NCBI GenBank assembly: GCA_902464345.1
Contig: CABQJA010000061.1
Coordinates: 1 to 11,180, forward strand
Origin: an uncultured Clostridium sp.
Lineage (GTDB): Bacteria > Bacillota > Clostridia > Lachnospirales > Lachnospiraceae
Length of the DNA: 11,180 nt
Reading direction: 5' to 3'
The position numbers and the translations under genes are program-made. The number at the start of each line of letters is the position of its first letter. Within the stretch, counting starts at the first letter, position 1. Positions 1 to 5,596 of the stretch are shown here, one piece after another. Under the pieces are notes generated by a model. That model was not told the origin of the DNA. It did not search any database and worked only from the letters and a program-made list of their open reading frames with translations.

Positions 1-55
1 CCTCATACTCCATATCCGGTGCTTCCACACACTGATTCTTTACGGTATACACCAT
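1..55 (-). CDS. Possible start of a gene running off the left edge (unidentified)
   Basis: An open minus-strand frame begins at an ATG at 53-55 and stays open to the window edge, giving 18 visible codons that start MVYTVKNQCVEAPD. The frame is also open upstream of this ATG back to a TAG near position 90, but I see no better start in it. There is no clear Shine-Dalgarno. Support comes from position: the frame lies just downstream of the TTGACA promoter candidate at 83-111, and all neighbours share its orientation. The fragment is too short for me to recognise a family, and it could be a chance open frame in a leader region. Confidence 0.3.
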   Translation of the reverse strand, partial: MVYTVKNQCVEAPDMEYE

Positions 56-82
56 TCGATTTTCGTCAAATGTTCTTTCATA

Positions 83-111
83 AAGCTACTTAATATTGTG
101 GTTTGTGTCAA
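83..111 (-). promoter_or_regulatory. Candidate sigma-A promoter after the DUF4130 gene
   Basis: On the minus strand a perfect -35 box TTGACA (106-111) is followed by a 17-base spacer and a weak -10 box TAGCTT (83-88). It starts only 6 bases beyond the stop of the DUF4130 gene and would drive a transcript leaving the window to the left. The -35 box and spacing are ideal but the -10 box matches only three of six positions, so this is a moderate call. No terminator separates it from the gene before it. Confidence 0.4.
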
Positions 112-117
112 GTGCTT

Positions 118-897
118 TTATTCATCCATAAATTCTACCGCATGCTTCCGCATCCAGATTGGCATCAGATTCCTCTGACATTTCGGATTCCTTCGCTGCT
201 CAATACCAATCGTATCAAAAAATGTTTTCCAGAGTCCCCGGTATGCATCCGGATATTCCTCTGTCTGCTTTAACTTCTGTAACTCTGCAGGCTCCAGCTG
301 CCGGATTGACAGCTTATGGTATGCCTCTGTATCATTCAGATCATGAATCACCGCATAGCTCCGGTTATCATCAATGATCATGAAATACTCTGACGGCATA
401 CGGTCTGCAAAATGCTCCGCCACCAGTGTGATCACATCATTCTTCGGTTCCAGATGGCAGACATATACCTGATTATCAATGGAATGAAACCGGGCAAACT
501 CCCGGAAATAGTGTGCCTCATTTCCTACATTCCGACGAATCTCCATCATGCGTAGTACCTCCGGCACAGAAAGCGCCTGCATTACAGGTTTTCTCATCCG
601 GAATCCCACCCGTAGAAACCGATAAATATCATCCAGAGTATCCTCCTTTGACAGACAGGCATAATAGATATGAATATATGCATCCATCCCTATCTTGCTC
701 TGAATGGATCGGGTCACCTTCTTTACTTTCTCCTCATCTGCATCAATATGAACATACTCCTCAAACAATGACGGCTGATAAACCGGCTCCGGCATCAGCC
801 TTACATTCTCATGCCCGGCAGACAGAGCATAGCTCCACGCATCATAAATACAGGTCATCATTGCTTCATATTGGCGCTCACAGGTAAATATTCTCAT
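118..897 (-). CDS. DUF4130 / TIGR03915-type putative DNA repair protein
   Basis: A 259-residue soluble protein that I recognise as the DUF4130 family (TIGR03915), the constant partner of the radical SAM protein encoded just upstream. In some bacteria the family is fused to a uracil-DNA-glycosylase-like domain, which is why a DNA repair or modification role is inferred; its reaction is not known to me. Family-like blocks are visible: an N-terminal segment ending LFEEYVHIDADEEKVKKV (about 44-61), the RRNVGNEAHYFREFARF block (about 121-137), HFADRMPSEYFMIIDD (about 161-176), and a C-terminal basic ERRNP-like segment followed by MPIWMRKHAVEF. Residues 41-45 read QPSLF, resembling a sliding-clamp-binding peptide. 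The ATG at 895-897 has an AGGTGA-type ribosome site 6 bases before it. The gene starts 16 bases after the radical SAM stop, so the two are almost certainly co-transcribed. There is no glycosylase fusion here. Confidence 0.88.
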   Translation of the reverse strand: MRIFTCERQYEAMMTCIYDAWSYALSAGHENVRLMPEPVYQPSLFEEYVHIDADEEKVKKVTRSIQSKIGMDAYIHIYYACLSKEDTLDDIYRFLRVGFRMRKPVMQALSVPEVLRMMEIRRNVGNEAHYFREFARFHSIDNQVYVCHLEPKNDVITLVAEHFADRMPSEYFMIIDDNRSYAVIHDLNDTEAYHKLSIRQLEPAELQKLKQTEEYPDAYRGLWKTFFDTIGIEQRRNPKCQRNLMPIWMRKHAVEFMDE

Positions 898-913
898 AAC
901 CTCTCACCTACTT

Positions 914-2434
914 TCATCTGGCAATCCCGAAGTCATCAAAGAGCGACATCTGCCGATGATCCTCCTGCTGATGCTGGATCTGCCAGTTCTCCCGTGTATT
1001 CACACTGGTCAGCTGTCTGGTTATATACTGCTCCTCGATTGGAGTCCGATACATCATCTTACCACCGCAGGTGATAAAATAATGTGCCCGTTTCAGAACC
1101 ACACCCATCTTCTTCAGATGTTCAAAGGATATACTGCCATATCGTCTGGCATTTACGATCCGGCCGGCCGACTTCGGCCCAATCCCCGGTACCCGAAGCA
1201 ATACATCATACGATGCTGTTCGGACCTCAACCGGAAACTCTCCGAGATGTCGCAATGCCCAGTCACATTTCGGATCCAGCTGAACATTGAAATTCGGTCT
1301 GGTCTCTGAAAGCAGTTCGTCTGCCTGAAACCCATAGAATCGTAGCAACCAGTCTGCCTGATACAGTCTGTGTTCCCGAAGCAGTGGCACCGGAGTATCC
1401 AGTCCCGGAAGTGCCTGATCCTCATTTATCGGTATATAGGCAGAATAAAAGACCCGCTTCAGATCATAGGTCTGATACAGTCTCTGTGTCATCTGCAATA
1501 AGGTATAATCATTCTCATCGGTTGCCCCGATGATCATCTGCGTACTCTGACCGGCAGGCGCAAACTCCCGGATCTGCCCCCGCTCGGATACGATTGCCGG
1601 AACCGTTGTTGAATGTGCATACTCCCACAGCGAGGAGCTTCCTGTACCTGTAGTTTCCTGCAACGACTGCCCCGTTCCAACCTGTCCCATACTTATCCGG
1701 TTAGACCGCTCCTGCTGTGCCAGCCGCATCCGATTCTTTTCAAAAATACTCCCCGGCAGATAGGCATTCCCTCTGCTTCGTTCCATATAACCGCTCTTTC
1801 CGATTGCCTGACGGCTCTCTGCAATCGTCGCACTCACCCGTTTCATCGGCTTCAAAATGGTCTGAAAGCTCTTATTCGGTGCCAGCCTCTTTAATCCTTC
1901 CGCTGTCGGAAGCTCCAGATTCACACTGATACGGTCAGCCAGAAATCCGGCCGCTGCCAGCAGCTCATCCGATGCGCCCGGAATCGTCTTAACATGGATA
2001 TATCCGTTAAATGCATACTTCGTGCGCAATAATGACAATGTCTCACACATCTTCTCCATGGTATAGGTCGGATCCTTCAGCACTCCGGAGCTTAAAAACA
2101 GACCCTCAATATAATTCCGTTTATAAAACTCCACCGTCAACTCACAGATCTCTTCCGGGGTAAAGGTCGCCCGCGGCACATCATTGGACACCCGGTTCAC
2201 ACAATACTTGCAATCATAGATACAATGATTCGTCATCAGAATCTTAAGCAGTGAAATACATCTGCCATCCGATGCAAAGCTATGGCAGATTCCACATGAT
2301 TCTGCGTTCCCCAGCATACCTTCCTGACCTTTTCGTTTCACTCCGCTGGATGTACATGCGACATCATACTTCGCTGCATCGGCTAATATATGCAATTTTT
2401 CCTGAATATCAAAACCGCCTGCTATTTCGAACAT
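914..2434 (-). CDS. Radical SAM protein, putative DNA modification/repair (TIGR03916-like)
   Basis: A 506-residue radical SAM protein from the ATG at 2432-2434. The [4Fe-4S]-binding CX3CX2C motif is C71, C75 and C78, inside NHCIYDCKYC; extra cysteines C47, C50 and C59 precede it and could bind a second metal site (inference). The FAPAGQST segment (291-298) and a helix-hairpin-helix motif, LLRVPGIGPKSAG (412-424), match the family paired with DUF4130 proteins, and the hairpin implies DNA binding. The family is usually near 400 residues. The excess is an apparent insertion at about 205-288, rich in Ser, Thr, Gly and Gln. The C-terminal tail carries QMSLF (495-499), a clamp-binding-like peptide. 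No Shine-Dalgarno precedes the start. A TTG at 2447-2449 extends the frame by five codons but touches the -10 box, and an internal TTG at 2393-2395 follows AGGA. The substrate is unknown. Confidence 0.88.
   Translation of the reverse strand: MFEIAGGFDIQEKLHILADAAKYDVACTSSGVKRKGQEGMLGNAESCGICHSFASDGRCISLLKILMTNHCIYDCKYCVNRVSNDVPRATFTPEEICELTVEFYKRNYIEGLFLSSGVLKDPTYTMEKMCETLSLLRTKYAFNGYIHVKTIPGASDELLAAAGFLADRISVNLELPTAEGLKRLAPNKSFQTILKPMKRVSATIAESRQAIGKSGYMERSRGNAYLPGSIFEKNRMRLAQQERSNRISMGQVGTGQSLQETTGTGSSSLWEYAHSTTVPAIVSERGQIREFAPAGQSTQMIIGATDENDYTLLQMTQRLYQTYDLKRVFYSAYIPINEDQALPGLDTPVPLLREHRLYQADWLLRFYGFQADELLSETRPNFNVQLDPKCDWALRHLGEFPVEVRTASYDVLLRVPGIGPKSAGRIVNARRYGSISFEHLKKMGVVLKRAHYFITCGGKMMYRTPIEEQYITRQLTSVNTRENWQIQHQQEDHRQMSLFDDFGIAR
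1571..1822 (-). other. Low-complexity insertion inside the radical SAM gene
   Basis: This in-frame stretch encodes roughly residues 205-288 of the radical SAM protein, between the segment ending ILKPMKRVSATIA and the conserved FAPAGQST block. From memory of the family, only a short charged linker normally sits here. The insert is rich in Ser, Gly, Thr, Gln and Arg (for example GTGQSLQETTGTGSSS), with few hydrophobic core residues. It keeps the reading frame and has no terminal repeats or intein-like splice motifs. It most likely forms a flexible surface loop. Boundaries are approximate because no alignment was run. Confidence 0.6.
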
Positions 2435-2440
2435 GTGTTT

Positions 2441-2469
2441 ATTATACAAACATTCGTTCTGAAATGCAA
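2441..2469 (-). promoter_or_regulatory. Strong candidate promoter abutting the radical SAM start
   Basis: On the minus strand, TTGCAT (2464-2469), a 17-base spacer and a perfect TATAAT (2441-2446) fill most of the 33-base gap after xpt. A start site about seven bases after the -10 box falls at or next to the A of the ATG at 2434, leaving essentially no leader. Either the mRNA is leaderless, or translation begins further in, for example at the TTG at 2393-2395 behind AGGA at 2400-2403. The promoter would let the radical SAM/DUF4130 pair be expressed apart from xpt. Confidence 0.6.
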
Positions 2470-2482
2470 GCGGTAATTTTAA

Positions 2483-3067
2483 CTATTTATTTTCCCGGAA
2501 CCGGATATCTCCGGTCTCAGCATTCATTTCTTCTACAATTGCAAGTGACTCCAGATGATATCCAAGGTTCCGGATGATCTGTCCGCCCTGTTGGAAGCCC
2601 TTCTCAATGACGATGCCGATTCCTGCAACATTGGCTCCTGCGGAGGACACGATTGAAATCAGTCCCTGCAAGGCACATCCGTTTGCCAGAAAATCATCAA
2701 TGATCAGAACATTTTCGCCCGGATTTAAGAATTTCTTTGATACCATGATCTGGTTTTTGCATTTATGCGTAAAGGACTCGACCTCTGCCACAAACACATC
2801 CCCATCGATATTTACACTCTTTGATTTCTTTGCAAAAATAACCGGGACATCAAAGTGTCTCGCAACCATACATGCAATTCCGATTCCGGAGGCCTCAATG
2901 GTCAGGATCTTATCTACCTGTACACCGTCAAACCGGCATTTGAACTCTGCACCGATCTCATCAAACAGCTTCACATCCATCTGATGATTCAGAAAGCTGT
3001 CCACCTTCAGTACATTTCCTTCTTTTACAATTCCATCCTTTAATATGCGTTCTTCTAAAAAGTTCAC
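2483..3067 (-). CDS. xpt: Xanthine phosphoribosyltransferase
   Basis: A 194-residue cytosolic purine-salvage enzyme that joins xanthine and PRPP to give XMP and pyrophosphate. It aligns from memory along its whole length with Bacillus subtilis Xpt. Matching features are LKVDSFLNHQ (20-29, including N27 near the xanthine site), the TIEASGIGIA loop (56-65), the PRPP-binding signature VLIIDDFLANG (120-130), and GIGIVIEKGFQ (149-159, with K156). The start is a GTG at 3065-3067, fixed by an AGGAGG site 8 bases upstream and by agreement with the family N-terminus. In many Firmicutes xpt follows a guanine riboswitch, but here only 44 bases separate it from the preceding gene, too few for that aptamer. 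It is probably transcribed with the acidic hypothetical gene before it. No terminator is visible after its stop. Confidence 0.95.
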   Translation of the reverse strand: MNFLEERILKDGIVKEGNVLKVDSFLNHQMDVKLFDEIGAEFKCRFDGVQVDKILTIEASGIGIACMVARHFDVPVIFAKKSKSVNIDGDVFVAEVESFTHKCKNQIMVSKKFLNPGENVLIIDDFLANGCALQGLISIVSSAGANVAGIGIVIEKGFQQGGQIIRNLGYHLESLAIVEEMNAETGDIRFRENK

Positions 3068-3075
3068 GTCCTCTT

Positions 3076-3081
3076 CCTCCT
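3076..3081 (-). promoter_or_regulatory. Ribosome binding site of xpt, deciding the GTG start
   Basis: A perfect AGGAGG on the minus strand lies 8 bases before the GTG at 3065-3067. No ATG is available in frame nearby, so this site decides the start of xpt. Confidence 0.85.
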
Positions 3082-3111
3082 ATGTCACCCGGTCATCCGG
3101 CTTTATTCTGT

Positions 3112-3747
3112 CTATATAATACTATCATTGGCCTTTCCCGCAGTATGCTTTGTCTGCTTGGCCAGCTTCTTCAGTTCTTCCACATTCTCCCGCTTCAGTA
3201 TGAAATGGATCCGTCCGTCAATCTCGCCAAAAACACGAGGTCGAAAGCACATCGCACCTACACAATACCCGTCATCCATCCATTCTTCGTCCAGTCGTTC
3301 ATTCCAGTCAACCTCATTATCCCGCTCATCATCCGGGAAATAATCATAAAACAGATCCGGCTCCTGAAAGCCTCTGCCACCACGAATGGGATCTCGCAGG
3401 TCATCATTAAACCATGCCGGATCAAACGGTAGATTCATACCTGCTGCCAAGGCTCCCATATCCTCCCGGTAAGCATCGATATCATCAGATGCTCCCAGTT
3501 CCATTGCAATTCCCTTTTCAAGCATGTATTCCATGAGTGCCCGCCAGCACATTTCATTCGTATCCTTCGGAGAAATCTTCTTCTCCTTCAATTCTTTCTC
3601 TCGTCCCTGATAATACCCCATCGGATCCTGCACGATTCGTCTCATGCCTTCCCGAATCGCCTCATCGTCAGTTATCAGCTCTATGATCCGATTGTATATA
3701 ACCGGATCTGCCGGTAATTCCTTCCACCAGTTTGTAAATAAACCCAT
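3112..3747 (-). CDS. Acidic protein of unknown function
   Basis: A 211-residue soluble protein with no signal peptide or membrane segment. I do not recognise its family with confidence. It has a helical-looking N-terminal half, including a WRALMEYMLEKGIAMELG segment (68-85). A strongly acidic, aromatic middle follows (about 130-160, with YDYFPDD and DEEWMDDG), then a basic tail (KRENVEELKKLAKQTK, 185-200). The layout loosely recalls small uncharacterised immunity- or SMI1-like families, but that is only an impression. The frame is open to an ATG at 3906, which would overlap the HD-GYP gene. I place the start at the ATG at 3745-3747 because a perfect AGGAGG lies 7 bases before it, and the 53 codons upstream look non-coding and include a promoter candidate. 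It lies 44 bases before xpt and may form an operon with it. Confidence 0.82.
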   Translation of the reverse strand: MGLFTNWWKELPADPVIYNRIIELITDDEAIREGMRRIVQDPMGYYQGREKELKEKKISPKDTNEMCWRALMEYMLEKGIAMELGASDDIDAYREDMGALAAGMNLPFDPAWFNDDLRDPIRGGRGFQEPDLFYDYFPDDERDNEVDWNERLDEEWMDDGYCVGAMCFRPRVFGEIDGRIHFILKRENVEELKKLAKQTKHTAGKANDSII

Positions 3748-3754
3748 TTGACTT

Positions 3755-3760
3755 CCTCCT
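3755..3760 (-). promoter_or_regulatory. Ribosome binding site deciding the start of the acidic hypothetical gene
   Basis: AGGAGG on the minus strand sits 7 bases before the ATG at 3745-3747. It argues for that start over the longer frame opening at 3906. Confidence 0.85.
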
Positions 3761-3835
3761 CTTTCTTCCACACTTCTTACCCGATTCATAGTCCACCTGC
3801 TGCATATACAGAAAAGACAAGTCCTGAATACCATT

Positions 3836-3864
3836 ATTATAAGCATTCTGATTTCGTTATGCAA
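3836..3864 (-). promoter_or_regulatory. Candidate promoter for the hypothetical-xpt pair
   Basis: On the minus strand, TTGCAT (3859-3864), a 17-base spacer and a perfect TATAAT (3836-3841) lie just after the HD-GYP stop. The predicted transcript would have a leader of roughly 80 bases before the ATG at 3747. Both hexamers and the spacer length are identical to those of the candidate before the radical SAM gene, although the spacer sequences differ. I see no hairpin or riboswitch fold in the leader. Confidence 0.55.
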
Positions 3865-3871
3865 TGGCTCG

Positions 3872-5572
3872 TTAGCTATTTTGTGTAAAGACGGCCTCCA
3901 TTTCATCGATATGCTCTAAGAATATATCTGTAATATATGGATCAAACTGTGTTCCACGGTTTTCCTGAATGATCGCAACTGCCTTTTCCACAGAAAAGCC
4001 TTCCTTGTAATGCCGCTTGGACCGGAGTGCCTCATAGACATCACAGATTGCCATGATCCGTGCAGACAACGGAATCTCCTCTCCGTGAAGATTGCACGGA
4101 TAGCCTCCGCCTGCATATTTCTCATGATGATACCGTGCCATATCGTAAGCGATCGTTACATACTCATCATTTTCCAGAGATCCGAGCGTATCCCGGATGA
4201 TCTTCGCCCCTTCCTCCGGATGTCTCTTCATGATCGCAAACTCTTCATCCGTCAGCTTGCCCGGCTTCTGCAATACATGATCCGGAACTGCGATCTTTCC
4301 GATATCATGCAGATAGGCAGCCTCTGAAACCATTTCCGCATATTCATCTGTGATCACTTCCCGATATCTGGCATCTTTCTGCATGGCACGTACCAACACA
4401 CGCACAAAGCTTCCGGTATTCTTGATGTGTAGTCCAGTGATACCATCCCTCGCCTCGATCATCGTTGCAAAGCTTCCAATAATCGAACGTTGCATCCGGA
4501 CGATCTCCTTCGTCTTCCCCTTCACCTCTGCCTGCAGACGTTCTGTATAATAAAAGCTATCTGTTTCATCCGTAACTACATAGGTCTTTCCATAGCTCCG
4601 ATTGTTCTTTACCGTTTCCCGACAGGAAATATGATAGACACTGTTCATCATATCCGGATTCTCACTGTAATCACTCCGGTCCCCTTTAAAAATGTAACCA
4701 TTCAGCACGATCAGGTGCTCTTTCTCGGTATCCAGCTTGGCCAGCACCTCTGCCACGTTTCCCATCTTCTTCTCAATATACTGTCGCAACAGCTCCCCGT
4801 TCCGGTTCAGATACAGGATCTCATCGTCATTATCAAAAACAATTACAGCCTCTGACATCCGGTCGGTCGCCTCCTCCTTTGCCAGTGACAGTGTATTAAA
4901 CAATTCGTATCGGAACATCAGCACCACCAGCATCTGTACGCAGATGAAATATGCCAGCAGGGTTGAATCAAAACCGTCCGTCCATCCGGCCAGGAACAGG
5001 ATCAGAGAAACCAGGCAGATTCCTACCATGATCAGGCATAGCATAACCTGCCGCTTGGTCAGCCGGTCCTTAGTATTTCTCATCTTGTGGGTACCGATTG
5101 CCACAATTGCTACAAAATACATACAAACTACCAGTATATACAGATAATAAAAGACACCATGTCTCAACACCAGATGCGAATAGCCTCCGATGGTTGTATA
5201 TCCGATTGAGCTATAGTAAAGATGATGGTGATCACAGGTCAGAACCAGAATCGTGATCAGCAATTGAAATCCAATCTGGATATTCTTTAAAATCAACGGA
5301 ACCCGGACCTTGCAGAGTGCCATAACAAAAAAGAAAATGCTCAGCATGATATACGGCTTGCCCAGATAAGCAAGCTTTACTCCGAGCAGTGCCGACTCCT
5401 GATCTCTTGATGTCAGCTCCAGCAGATATCCCGTGAAATTCAGCAGCAGTGAGATCAGCAGGATCAGCATCAGATTCTGCATATAAGAGCTCTTCTGTCG
5501 GATAACGTAAATAATCTCCAGCACCAGCATCCCAATTCCGATATATTCAATTCCAAGCATCAATCCATACAT
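3872..5572 (-). CDS. Membrane-bound HD-GYP domain protein, predicted c-di-GMP phosphodiesterase
   Basis: A 566-residue sensor-effector. Residues 1-222 hold about seven hydrophobic helices, resembling the 7TM sensor region found at the N-terminus of some histidine kinases. A PAS-like domain follows (about 232-335, including SEAVIVFDNDDEILYLNRNGE), then a linker helix and a C-terminal HD-GYP domain (about 360-562). Metal-site residues are visible: E373 and D376 before H382, HD at 422-423, K426, H451, H482-H483 and D511. The family breaks c-di-GMP down to pGpG or GMP. The usual HHExxDGxGYP motif reads HHEKYAGGGYP, with Ala at 487 replacing Asp and GYP kept, and the usual Arg after the first His (HxxR) is Asn (HIKN), so activity is likely but not assured. 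The ATG follows AAAGGA by 6 bases. It lies 24 bases after the GGDEF-EAL gene. Confidence 0.9.
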   Translation of the reverse strand: MYGLMLGIEYIGIGMLVLEIIYVIRQKSSYMQNLMLILLISLLLNFTGYLLELTSRDQESALLGVKLAYLGKPYIMLSIFFFVMALCKVRVPLILKNIQIGFQLLITILVLTCDHHHLYYSSIGYTTIGGYSHLVLRHGVFYYLYILVVCMYFVAIVAIGTHKMRNTKDRLTKRQVMLCLIMVGICLVSLILFLAGWTDGFDSTLLAYFICVQMLVVLMFRYELFNTLSLAKEEATDRMSEAVIVFDNDDEILYLNRNGELLRQYIEKKMGNVAEVLAKLDTEKEHLIVLNGYIFKGDRSDYSENPDMMNSVYHISCRETVKNNRSYGKTYVVTDETDSFYYTERLQAEVKGKTKEIVRMQRSIIGSFATMIEARDGITGLHIKNTGSFVRVLVRAMQKDARYREVITDEYAEMVSEAAYLHDIGKIAVPDHVLQKPGKLTDEEFAIMKRHPEEGAKIIRDTLGSLENDEYVTIAYDMARYHHEKYAGGGYPCNLHGEEIPLSARIMAICDVYEALRSKRHYKEGFSVEKAVAIIQENRGTQFDPYITDIFLEHIDEMEAVFTQNS

Positions 5573-5596
5573 ACTTTTTCCTTTGTAATAAACGCC

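Noticed and set aside
82..120. Inverted AAAGC/GCTTT around the DUF4130 gene stop as a terminator
   Set aside because: The stem is only about five A/T-rich pairs with a long loop and no T-run.
2435..2449. TTG at 2447-2449 as the radical SAM start
   Set aside because: It has no Shine-Dalgarno and directly touches the TATAAT box, so it would not be in a transcript from that promoter. The extra five codons add nothing conserved.
3096..3107. CCGG-ATGA-CCGG small hairpin between the acidic gene and xpt
   Set aside because: A four-pair stem with a four-base loop and no T-run is too weak for a terminator or a riboswitch element.
3748..3906. N-terminal extension of the acidic hypothetical protein to an ATG at 3906
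   Set aside because: It would overlap the HD-GYP gene and run through a good promoter candidate, whereas the ATG at 3747 has a perfect AGGAGG at proper distance.
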